Position numbers and translations under genes: made by a program. Below the pieces are notes generated by a model, which saw nothing but the letters and a program-made list of their open reading frames with translations, made no database searches and was not told the origin of the DNA. From Bromus sterilis (taxonomy: Eukaryota > Streptophyta > Magnoliopsida > Poales > Poaceae), in contig OX465595.1 of assembly GCA_950022295.1 (NCBI GenBank), positions 224,591,770 to 224,655,769 of the forward strand: DNA of 64,000 nt, written 5' to 3'. Numbering within the stretch: the first letter of the stretch is position 1; the number at the start of each line of letters is the position of its first letter. Positions 9,452 through 20,500 of this stretch are shown piece after piece.

Positions 9452-12400
9452 ATGACTGATCGTGAATGGATGTACTCCGGTCACCCTAGTCAGAAAGACA
9501 TGACCGATGAATGGTTGAGCAAAACCTATGAATTCCTGCAAACGGCATTTTCTAAAGGCCAGCCAAAAACATGGTGCCCCTGCACTAAGTGCAAGAATTA
9601 TTCGCGACAGACAAAGGATGTAATGGGTAAACACCTGCAGATGCGTGGTTTTACTCCCGGCTATACCTTGTGGACATTTCATGGTGAGTCGGCCCAACGT
9701 AATAGAGACGAAGTTTTGCGTCGGCGCACCGACGATTATGGTACAGGGATTGAAGACATGGTCAATGATTTTGATGATGCTCGGAACAAGGACGAAGAGA
9801 TGGAGGAATCCGCAAAGGCCTTCTATGCCATGTTGGAGTCTTCAAAACGTCCTCTTCACGAGCACACTAAGATTTCTCAGCTAGATGCCATCTCACAAGT
9901 AATGGCTCTGAAATCCCAATTCAACATTGGAAGAGACCTGTTTGACTCAATGATGACCCTATTTGGGCGGTTTCTACCCGAAGGTCATATTATGCCTTCA
10001 AACCTATATGAGTCAGACAAAATCCTTAGTGCACTCAAGATGCCGTATGAGCAGATACATGCTTGTGAGAAAGGATGTGCCTTATTTAGGAAAGAGTATG
10101 TGGACGAAACATATTGTCCATTTTGCAAGTCCTCCAGATATGTTGAGGTAGAAAACGGTGAAGGTGAGAAGAAGCAGAGCAAAATCCCTGTGAGTGTTCT
10201 ACGGTATCTGCCGATCCTACCAAGACTTCAACGACTTTACATGCTCGAAGAAACAGCAAAACAGATGACATGGCACAAACATGGAATTAGGAAAGAATTA
10301 GATGAAAACGGAGATCCGATGTTGGTACACCCTTCGGATGGTGGCGCATGGAAGGCATTTGATGCTAAACATACGGAAAAAGCTAAAGAGCCAAGGAATT
10401 GCCGAGTAGCCATCGGTCTCGATGGGTTCAATCCTTTTGGTATGACGGCTACCCAATATAGTTGCTGGCCTGTGTTTGTTATTCCGCTCAATCTTCCACC
10501 ATCGTCCATTATGCAAAGAAAGCACATATTTCTGACGTTGATAGTTCCAGGGCCAAACTATCCGGGGAAGAATATGAGTGTGTACATGCAACCGCTGATG
10601 GATGACTTGAAAGAAGCTTGGGTGAATGGGGTCAACACATACGACGCAGCTAAGAAAGAGAACTTTCAAATGTATGTTTGGTACCAATACTCGTTGCATG
10701 ATCTGCCGGCATTTGCGCTTTTCGTTGCCTGGTGTGTGCATGGAAGGTTCCCATGCCCACAATGCAAAGCAGCTCTTAAGTTTCATTGGTTGCCGGCGGG
10801 TGGAAAGTATTCCTGCTTTGACTTGCATAGACAGTTCTTGCCTATGGACCATCCATTCAAAAAAGACAAGAAGAATTTCATGAAAGGTAAAGTTGTCAAA
10901 CACTCGGCAACACATGCGTTGACGGGCACACAAATTCATGAACAGTTAAAATCTATGGAGCCTGATCCAAACCGTCCAGGGTATTTCTTGGGTTATAATG
11001 AGGAACACGCCTGGACCCACAAGCCATGCATCTGGGATCTCCCCTACTTTGAAGACCTCTTACTACCACACAACATTGACATGATGCACACTGAAAAGAA
11101 TATCGCCGAGGCCCTTCTTGGCACTTTTTTCGGCACTGATAAGGGCAAAGATAATACAAAGGCTAGAGTTGACCAGGAGACTCTTTGTGATAGGCCATCA
11201 CTAAACATGCGACAACCTAAAGGAAGAAAAAATTGGTCCAAGCCACCTGCCTGGTACAATCTCGAGAAGGGAGCAATAAGGGAAATCCTCTTGTGGGTGC
11301 AACAAAAGTTGTTGTTCCCTGATGGGTATGCTGCGAATCTAGCGAGGGGAGCGAGCATTGAAAAAATGAAAAATTTTGGGCTCAAGAGTCATGATTGGCA
11401 CATATGGCTTGAGCGGATAATGCCAGTGATGTTGCGCGGCTATATCCCAGAGTCTGAATGGCTAGTATTGGCAGAGTTAAGTTATTTCTTCCGTGTTCTT
11501 TGTGCTAAAGAGTTGTCGCGTGCCGTGATAGATGACATGGAAGAGTTGGCGCCTGAGTTGCTCTGCAAGTTAGAGAAGATTTTTCCACCGGGCTTCTTTA
11601 ATCGGATGCAACACATGATTTTGCATCTCCCGACCGAGGCAAGATTGGGTGGCCCTGTGCAAAATCGTTGGTGCTATGCAACTGAAAGAATGCAGAAGAC
11701 ACTTAGAGCAAAATGTAAAAATAAACGTAGAATTGAAGCATCGATGGCCGAGGCGTTCATTACCGAGGAGGCGGCAAACTTCATAACAGCACACTATGAT
11801 GCCACTTTGCACAGCTTGCATAATCCAAAGCCTCGGTACAATGTGGGCGACCCCAAACGACGTGTATCCAAACTCAGCCTCTTCAAAGGGAAGCTCGCTC
11901 CTTCTGGTGTGGGAAAATCAAAGTTGCTGGGCGTCGAGGAGTGGCGCACACTAACGATGTATATATTGAACAACTTAACAGAAGTTCGGCCGTACATCGA
12001 GTAAGTCCTCGATACATTGTTTCGCAACTTTTTAACAAGTTTTATGTCTAACAACTGTTATTAATTGATACAGTCGATACGTCGAACAGTTCTCGAATGG
12101 TGTTGCAATCGAAAAAGAATCCATTCTCGAGTATGATCTTCTTGAAAAGACAGGAGGCGCATATCCCGGTTTCATCTCTTGGTTCAAAAAAATAGCTAAT
12201 TCAGATGAGCAAGTCGACGATGAATTGAGACAAATAGCAAATGGTTTTGACTTTAAGGTCCGGACATTTCAGAAGTCCGACATCAACGGGTATCGCTTTC
12301 GTACTGCTAGCAAAGAGCTTTCAATGCCCGGTCGAAAAACAACCAATTCCGGTGTCTCTGCTATAGGCGAGGGAGGTGTCGAGTATTATGGAAGACTTGA

Positions 12401-13007
12401 AGAAGTTTACGAACTTCATTATTATGGTGAAAATCCTCCAAATGTTGTTGTGTTCAAATGTCATTGGTTCGATCCTACTAAGACAAGACGGGCTCATGAA
12501 CATGTTGGGCTAGTCGAAATCCGACAAGACAGGAAGTTAAGCGGTGATGATGTCTTTATTGTGGCTCAACAGGCCACCCAAGTTTTCTATCTGCCATACA
12601 GTCATCAAAGTGTTAAGAACCTGGAAGGTTGGTATGTCGTGTACGATGTGCCGCCCCATCTTAGACCACCTCCACCAAACGAAGAGGATTATGAACCTCA
12701 AATTGACCCAATAACATATGATGGAGAATTCTTCCAAGAATCACGTGGTGTGAGACGTCGTCTCCGGAACTGCTCTACGTCCACCCTGAACACGGAGGAA
12801 AAAGAATCACGTGATGATGAGGAAGAAGTGGAAGTAGAAGAGGTTACCAATCCGGATGAGCTAACAATGCTTGATCGGTTACAAAAAGGCCTTCCACATG
12901 ATGTCCCTGAACCCGATGACGATGTCATTCATGACGACACGTATGATACTGATGATGATTATGCTTCAGTTGACCTTGGAGAAGAGACAGATGATCCCGA
13001 CTATTAG
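9452..13007 (+). CDS. CACTA transposase (TNP2/TNPD type), two exons, intact
   Basis: Exon 1 is 9452-12000, the intron is 12001-12073 (GTAAGT ... ACAG) and exon 2 is 12074-13007. The joined frame is exactly 1161 codons including the stop. The protein should cut and rejoin the CACTA ends in the nucleus. Residues 1-75 form the transposase-associated zinc-binding region (WCPCTKC followed by a spaced His). About 165-560 is the tnp2 transposase core with candidate catalytic acids in LDGFNPF, LHDLPAF and MHTEKN. About 660-790 is the DUF4218-like region. Exon 2 carries a DUF4216-like region and a proline-rich, acidic tail. No stop or frameshift is visible, unlike the retroelement genes nearby. The start follows an in-frame TAG in the leader at 9437-9439. 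Confidence 0.93.
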
Positions 13008-13147
13008 TACTTTGTATGCATCCAAACATTTTTGTTTAATTATTTAATTAATTGTTTAATTATTCATGTATTTATTATTGTTCATTTAATTATTGTCTTT
13101 GAATTTGTACTAAGTATTTAACTATGTATTGTTGCAGGTGGTGAGAC
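13008..13147. other. Spacer between the two CACTA-2 genes
   Basis: 140 bp of AT-rich sequence containing TTTAATTATT repeats. It probably holds the transposase 3' end. The segment just before 13148 ends in TTGCAGGTGGTGAGACATGG, so an upstream noncoding exon or a shared transcript with alternative splicing, as in En/Spm, is possible. Confidence 0.5.
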
Positions 13148-15472
13148 ATGGCAGGCGGGGATAAGTTGAGGATAGCACCTGGCCAACTACGGAGACAGTT
13201 GTTGCAGAGCTTTGCCGAGGAGCCCCGTGGGAGAGGCGGAGGAAAGAAGAGAGGCAGAGGACGTGGTCGCGGGAAAGGGAGGCTGCCTAATAGGAGCCAG
13301 TCGCCACCACCCTCAGCTACTTCAGTCTCAGCCACTTCACCCCTGCAGACAAGGGTGTCACCGGTGCGGGATCCTCCCGTCCAGGAGCGGACACCGATGC
13401 AGGATCCTTCCGTCCAGGAGCCGACACCCTCACACGAGGAGTGGGGGAGTTGGGGGCGGGACGGTGAGGGGGCTGGGGCGGATGCGGAGGCTGAGGTTGA
13501 GGTGGAGGATGAGGGGGCTGAGGCGGAGGATGAGAGGGCTGAGGCGGAGGATGAGGGCCCGTCTGCCAACAAGTCGGTCTACCAACGTGGTATGACACGA
13601 GTTCCAGACCGATTAGAGTTGCAGCACAGGGCGTTGATTTCGCCAGATGGCGAGAAGTAAGTTTATGTCTATTGTGTACCTTATATCATTATTTTCCACC
13701 AAGTAGCTAATGTCTTTGCCTTCTCATTATGCAGGGGGTGGAATTACCCGGAGAATACCCGGAATCCAAACTGCCTCCTTGGTGCTTTGCTTAGGGAGCA
13801 CTTTCCCGGGCTAGTGCAGTTGCCCGGGGAGGGTATGGTTCCCGAGCCAGGACTCAAGTGGGAGCACTACCAAGCCGCGCTTCTCCCGGAAAACACTCAC
13901 ATGAACGGTGTTGTTTGCGCGAGCGTGGCCGACAAGGTGTTGGCTGATTTTTGGGTAACTATTATTTTACCCAATAATAAGTATACAATATCCAATGTTA
14001 TATCTGGTTATTTCCTATTCATCTGTGCATATATATGGCATAATTGCAGAGTTACCATAGGGTCGAGGAGGGGACGGAGGAGGCGGCCAAGAAGAATCTC
14101 GAGAAAGAGTGCAAGAGATTATTGAATAACACAAGGCATGAGATGCGTGTTCAGGCCGTTCGAGATTGGTACGCCAAGCAAAACGAGCCGAAGACGAAGG
14201 CTGGATGTCGAAAGCTTTTCCCTGATAAGACCGAGTACATGGAGGTACGTAGATTCCTTAGTTACATTCTTTATTAGTTATGTTAGGGCTAGTTACAATA
14301 CTTAGTTTCATTCATAGGTGCCCCCGAGATGGTTGGCGGATAAGATGGATTGCTGGGAGATGATAGTGGACAAGTGGTGCACAGAGGCTTGGTTGACCAC
14401 CCACAATGTGGCCAAGGAGCGTCGTGCCCAATTGGTTGGTGTGCCACACCACCAAGGAAATGCCAACATCAAGCAATACGCCAAAAAATGGGTATGTGTG
14501 CCTTGTTTTCTTTCATCATTAATTCATTTGTGCATTATTTTTGGTGTACTAACTCTTTGCCTTTTCTTGTAGGCCAAACACCATAACCAGCCCGAGCCTC
14601 AGGGATACGCCGCGTTTGGCATGGCCCATAAGGGCTCGTACAAGACGGCGACACCATATTCTGAGGCGGACGGGTCATCGTCGTACACAAGCCTATCTGC
14701 CTACAACAAGATGACGTCTTATTCTCAGGTTGTCAAACAACTGCGCGGCCCTGACTTTGACCCGAGCCTGAATCCTATGGATGGGGAGGCGTTGATGATC
14801 TCTGGTGGCGGTAAGAGTCATGGCACGCTGGCCATGTGTGATGGCATCGTCCCTATCACTGAGTCTCTCTCTTAGATCAAGGCGAGGCAAACTAGCTCGG
14901 CTCCTGTAATACGACAGCGCGCGAGGCCAGTTGACCTTGCCATCGAGGTTAGTTTTCCTTCATTATTTCTTTAGTTCATTTGACCCTGGATGGATGATGA
15001 TGAGAAGTGGTTGCAGGCCGCACTTGAGAAAGAGAGGGAGGCCACCAGACTCTTGTTGGAGGAGAGGGACCGGAATACCCAGAGGCTGCTGGAGGAGGAG
15101 AGGGCACGCAATAATGCCCATGCGAAGGCTATGCACGACTTCGTTGCGGTAAGTCAGTTGTGTGAGAAGCAAGGCTATGTGTGAGAAGCAACAAGACTAT
15201 TTCTTTGACTTCTCGAAAACTAATTTGCAGGCTATGTGTGAGAAGCAAGGTTTGCCACCCCCTCCGTCGATGCCTTCTCCGGTGGGAACGGTGAGTTCCC
15301 TTTCAATGACCAACCTTGCACGGACTTATATCGTTGTATGTTGCCATGCTAACCACATATTTCAACTCTTTCCTTGTTGCAGCATCATTCCAGAGTTGCA
15401 TCCCACAATCCCTCTCCCGGTCAGAGCCCTACCAACCCGGCGACCAACCGAGATGGTGCTTCTCCTCCGTGA
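13148..15472 (+). pseudogene. CACTA accessory protein gene (TNP1/TNPA-like), eight exons with one in-frame TAG
   Basis: Exons fitted by GT/AG borders and frame are 13148-13656, 13735-13954, 14050-14244, 14318-14491, 14573-14947, 15017-15148, 15231-15290 and 15383-15472. They sum to 585 codons. Exon 1 encodes a Gly/Arg-rich basic stretch (GGGKKRGRGRGRGKGR), a Pro/Ser-rich part and acidic EAEDE repeats. Exons 3-5 resemble the plant transposase Ptta/En/Spm (Transposase_24) domain. Exon 6 is a charged coiled coil (LLEERDRNTQRLLEEE). This class of protein binds the subterminal repeats and partners the transposase. The only break is TAG at 14873-14875, which would truncate it at residue 466, before the coiled coil. 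Splice sites are inferred and not tested. Confidence 0.8.
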
Positions 15473-15890
15473 CTTGGCATTTGTTAGTTATTCCTCTCCT
15501 TCTTATTCTTATTGCTTAGCTCAACTTAGACTATGCCATGCTTTAGTTAGCTTAGTAAATTCTAGTTAGGCAAAAAATTGCATAATTAGCTTAATTACAT
15601 AAAAAAATTACAGAATTAGCTTACTTACCTATAAAATGACATAGACTTTGCTTATTTGGTAAAAACATGACATAATTACTTGATAACACCAAAAATAGCA
15701 TAATTAGTTGATATTAGAGCTCAAAAATGACATGCTTAGCTCAACTTAGACTATGCCATGCTGTAGTTAGCTTAGTAAATTCTAGTTAGGCAAAAATAGC
15801 ATAATTAGTTGATATTAGAGCTCAAAAATGACATAATTACTTTAGAAATTTTCAAAAGAAACCATAAGAGAAGAACAGAAGAGAAGAGCA
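15473..15890. repeat. AT-rich 3' region of CACTA-2 with 220-bp-spaced direct repeats
   Basis: A segment of about 58 bp beginning GCTTAGCTCAACTTAGAC at 15514 recurs at 15734 with one or two changes. GATATTAGAGCTCAAAAATG occurs twice as well (15710 and about 15810). The motifs resemble the AT-rich repeats of CACTA-1 (67-600), marking a shared family architecture. Confidence 0.8.
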
Positions 15891-16105
15891 AAGAAGAGAT
15901 GAAGAAATAAGAGAAGAAGAAAGAGGAGAAAAAGATAGATTAAGAAGAAACAAATCTTCTTATTCTTCCTTTTTCTCTTCTTTCTTTTTCTCCATCTTTT
16001 TCTTCTTCTTCTTCTTCTTCTTCTTCTTGTGTCCTTCTTCTTCTTCTTCTTCTTCTTCTTGTTCTTCTCTTCTTCTTCTTCTTCTTGTTCTTCTTCTTCT
16101 TCTAA
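15890..16105. repeat. Purine/pyrimidine inverted repeat and CTT microsatellite in CACTA-2
   Basis: A purine-rich arm (about 15895-15950) is followed by a complementary pyrimidine-rich arm (about 15955-15995), then by long (CTT)n runs to 16105. It is the counterpart of 600-840 in CACTA-1. The tandem CTT runs are longer here. Confidence 0.75.
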
Positions 16106-16454
16106 TTACTTAGCGCTAAATTCTTTCTTCTTCTCATTATGCAGATTTTGATAAAGCAGCATGGCACATGGATGGATGCTCCAGGGACTCTAGCTAGTTG
16201 TAGTCTTAGATGCTTTGTAATGCACTTATACTTGAGGATGCACTTGGGATTCTTTGCGATGCTTTGTGATGCCATCTTTGTTGTTTGCACTTTGTGTTAT
16301 TTATATTGTGATGCTTTGTGATGTTGTTAGATGCTTTGCGATGCTTTGTGATGCACTAGTGGTGCTGTTTAGGGCCTGGCAGAATATTAATTGTGTTATG
16401 TATATTGTTGTTTGAAAATGCAGGGAATTAACAGAAATTAAATAAAAAAAAACA

Positions 16455-16975
16455 GAGAGAGTCTTTGCCGTCAGCTTACTGACGGCAAAGCCTTTGCCGT
16501 CGGTGGGCTGACGGCAAAGAAGGACACGTGGCAGCTAACTGTTAAATCTGGCAACTCTGGGACGACCAAATGTCCCAGGTTGTCAGCTTTGCCGTCAGCT
16601 GGACAGCGGCTGACGGCAAAGGGAAAGGACCCCACGTGGCACTGATCGCAGCTCCCCTGGCAAGCATGGCCCACAAGCAGCAGCTTTGCCGTCAGCTGGA
16701 CTCCAGCTGACGGCAAAGCCTGCCGTTAACCCCCTAACGGGACTAGGCTTAAGTCGTTGTCGTCAACGGTTTATGCCGTCAGCCTCGGCTCCCTAGCTGA
16801 CGGCACAGGCTTTGCCGTCGGTCGATTTCCAGCTGACGGCAAAGAACCTGTTTGCCGATAAATTCGTGGCCAGTCTCTTTGCCGTCAGCAAGCTGACGGC
16901 AAAGCCTTTGCCATCGGTTAAAGTGGCCATTGCCTTCAGCTATGGCTGACGGCAAACCAGCAGATTCCAGTAGTG
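16455..16975. repeat. CACTA-2 3' subterminal repeats and terminus
   Basis: Dense direct and inverted TTTGCCGTCAGC motifs run from 16464, and the element ends CAGATTCCAGTAGTG at 16975. The array mirrors that at 7130-7445 but is longer. Confidence 0.88.
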
Positions 16976-16978
16976 AGT

Positions 16979-17528
16979 ATAGGTGGGTGGAAGTGTCAAC
17001 TTTCGAATACTCACATTAGTCCGAAGAACTCAAGCACTTATTATCGGTAACTCTCAATCTAATCAGGAGGTTCACAAAGAGACAAGTACCCCGAGGAGGA
17101 GTGTATGGGGGTTTGGTTATCCTTGCGCATCCTTGACTCATGGTACGTGAGTGTTCTCTAATATTCGAACCCTCCAGAGGTTAGTGATCCATCTAGTAGC
17201 TAGAGTTCTCAACTAGTTTTGTAGGTTTTGAAAATACACACGGTTTGCCAAAAATACGACACCTATCACTAATAGGAAAGAGCTCTTGACACCAAAAGTT
17301 CAAACATTACTCACATCAATACCTCAAAACCATTGCAAGTTACTACTAAAATTAAATAGCAACCTCATGGTACGTGAGTGTTCTCTAATATTCGAACCCT
17401 CCAGAGGTTAGTGATCCATCTAGTAGCTAGAGTTCTCAACAGGGGTTTTTGGTTTTCTAAAAACACACGGATTGCCCAAAATATGACATCTATCACTAAT
17501 AGGCTCGAGCTCTTGACACCAAAAGTTC
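16979..17528 (-). repeat. B1 internal region with a 227-bp tandem duplication
   Basis: The unit beginning CTCATGGTACGTGAGTG at 17137 recurs at 17364, giving a 227-bp period. The second copy runs to 17528 and resumes after the T2 insertion at 21999 (AGTTCAAACATTACTC). B2 has the corresponding sequence only once (about 50130-50330), so the duplication is specific to B1 and predates T2. Confidence 0.85.
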
Positions 17529-20500
17529 TGTAACACCCCGGGTGTCACGCTACAGTAATCACCTACAGTAATCACTCTCACTGTTTGCTAATTATTGTTT
17601 CTAATCCTGGTTGCTAATCATGCCTTGATCAAACTTTGCCTTTGATCATATTCAAACCATGATGGTTGATAGTCAAAACCATATGCCCAATGCACCTTGA
17701 TCACTTGGAATCAAATCAAGTCCAAAACTCCTTTTGATTGATAATAAAAACAATGTGGTACATGAAAGTTCATCCAAAAATTATGAAACTAATTTTTGTT
17801 AAATGCATAAAAATAATAGCACCACGTTAGACTAACTTTTGAAATTTGTTGGTCCATAGAAAAATGCAAACAATCCAAAATAGTAGCTTAAAAACCCCAC
17901 TTTAAGTATTTATTAAGTAAAAGAAATATCAAAGGAATTTATATATGCCCCAAACCTTTTATATCACTGATATGGGGTGTAGACTTAATTTACAAACACC
18001 TAACACAATTTAAAAAAATGCAGAAGCTAACAAAACAATTGCAAACAAAAAGACAGAAAAGAAAAATAAAAGAAAAGGAAACAAAACCTAAACTACGCCT
18101 GGGGCTGGGCCCACCCCCCCCCCCCACCTGTTCGGCCCACTCCTCAGCCCTCCCCCAATCCCCTTCCGCTACAGGGAGGTTGGCCATGGCGTGGCGGCCA
18201 TCGAGCCGCCATGGCCACTGTTCGTCGTCGTGTCGCGCATCCCCCGGCTCGCCTGGAAGATAAGAACGGCCGCCCCCACCCCATGCTCTTTTTCCCATGC
18301 TCCTCGCCTCTCTTGCGTCTCGGCTGTGCTCGCCGCCATGGCCATGGGCTCAGGAGCTCGCACGGCCAACGGCCACGCCAAGCCGTGCCATCATGTCCAG
18401 GGGCTTCACCGTGGACGCCTACCTCGCCTCAAGCAGTCTGCTGGCGCCGAGCTACCTCGTACGCCGCGAATCGACGTTGTCTCCTCTGCCACGGTCGCTG
18501 GCTTCCGGCGACAAATTCGTCGCCGTCCACGCGCCCCCGAGGCCGCTGCCGCGCCCTACTGCTCACTGTGAGCTCCTCCCTCGGATTCCCTTTTTCCCCC
18601 TTCGATTTGGGTGCCGTAGGTTGCCGTCACCGGGTTCCCGTGGTCATCATTTTAGCCGCGGCCGGCCACCCCTGTTGCGTCCTTTCCGTGCCCACGCGCG
18701 CCCCGCACCCTTCGCTGCGCCCCGCGTGCGTCTAGCTCCGGCTGCTCTCCTGGTCTCGCCGCGCTCCCCACGGCCCTGGGTTGGCTGGCCTCGCCGCTCC
18801 CCTCCGACCGGTGTCCACGGGCGACCTGGCACACGCGCCCTGCCCCTCCGTGCCGCTCTCGTGCGCGTCGGCCTCCTCCCCGAAACCCGTACACGCGCCC
18901 CTCGCCGCAGCCTTCCCCCGCCTCGCCTCGCCGGAGCAGCCACGCCACAGTGTCGTGGTTCGCCGCCGGCCTCCTACGAATGGATTAGCCAGTGGGCTAA
19001 CCCCCCCCCCCCCCCCGGTTGATAGCCCCCTCGAACTCAAACAAATTACTACTAACCCCCTTTTCTGTTAGAATGACAGTGGGCCCTATGCCAGAGACTT
19101 TAGTTTAATTAGTTGCTAACTTGTATAATCCCTGTGTGACTTACATGTGGGCCAAGTGGTTATTTAAATTAGTTAAAAAATTTTATTACTAATGTGAGGC
19201 TGACCAGTGGGTCCCACTGGTCAGGTTTGACCAGTCAACTCTCTGTGGATAATGTTGCATTTTATTAATAAATTAAATTCAGAAAATCTTTTAAAATGAT
19301 TAAAACTTTGAATTTAAATATCTCTAAAATCGTAAGTCAGATTCAAAAACTTTATACATGAAAATTGATCAGAAAAATATAACGGATACGAATACGCTAT
19401 CCGTATACCAACCACCCCCATCTAACGTACCGAACATCGACATCCCCCCCCCTCCGGGTCGTTTGTCCGATGATTTGTCCGGTACTGATAAAGTATCCGG
19501 ATGAATTTATTCCGAACACGAAAGTTGTTCAGAATGAATCAACGATCAGAGATACGCTAACCACATGTCTGTTAGATGTCTGTAACACGGCAGACATGGA
19601 ACCTTCCCCCTCCGGATCATCTGTCCGGTAATCAACCGATACTGATGAGTCATCCCCGGATAAATTCCTGCTGCGAGAAAATCACCGAACATTGCGTTAG
19701 AGCCCCGTTGCTTTGTATCTTCTATGTCATACAATTGTATTTCTATTATTGCTGTGTATTTATTGTTTCTCCCCCCTTTTATTCTCCGATAGACCTCGTT
19801 GCTTCCGCCGACTACATCGTTGCCGAGTACGACTACATCGTCGACGACCGTACCCCTACCGTCGAGCTTACAGGCAAGCAGAGCCATTCTCTTCCCCAGA
19901 TATCGCCTATCTTTCCGTATATTTCTTGCACTAGGCATGGTTACTGCTGCTGCTACGTTACAATCCTATTCAATGGCATAGCCTGATTTTGTCGCCCCTT
20001 GATGTACATTTCCTTGTCCTATGCTGCCCTATAATTATATATATAATATTCAGCAGTGAACCCTGCGCATTGTTAGCTAGGATTAGATAGCGGGCTGTGA
20101 TCACTCTGGTGAGTGAACGCGGATTACAAAATATTATAACTGCAACAGGTACGGATCAATGCAGACGCCCTAGGGAACCTACAATGGCGAGACTCTGCCG
20201 AGTCGCTTCAAGTTTGACTTACGAGTGGAATGGACTCGTATTTCCCTCTCGTCGGCTCAGTAGCGTAGCATCACCGGGATGATACGAGGTTTACCTCTTT
20301 AGTTCATTCCGCTGATGTCTCTGTCAAACCTCTTTAATTGTGCCATCGAGGGTGATACCTCCTGGTTTCACTTAATGGTAGGCACTCGAACCAACTGGTG
20401 TCCTTAAAGGTAAGAGTCGGGCGACCCAACGGTGCCAGCGAGCGGTATATTGTCAGGAGCGACTGGGAGGGTACGACCGACGTTACTGGCGTGCTTGGCC

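Larger units (their letters stand above)
7111..16975 (+). mobile_element. Complete CACTA (En/Spm-type) transposon, 9865 bp (CACTA-2)
   Basis: It begins CACTAGTGGAA and ends TTCCAGTAGTG (inverted: CACTACTGGAA). It is flanked by the 3-bp duplication AGT (7108-7110 and 16976-16978), the size CACTA transposases generate. Internal order: 5' subterminal repeats, GC-rich leader, an unrelated 0.4-kb insert, a hairpin, transposase gene (9452-13007), accessory gene (13148-15472), AT-rich direct repeats, purine/pyrimidine hairpin, 3' subterminal repeats. B2 shows the empty site near 49963, where the two flanks are contiguous. Lacking only a stop-free accessory gene, it could be a recently active, nearly autonomous copy. 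Confidence 0.95.

Noticed and set aside
18018..19071. Open frames of up to 241 codons that might be a host gene
   Set aside because: They fall within solo LTR T2, in a C-rich block where several frames on both strands are open. There is no recognisable domain.
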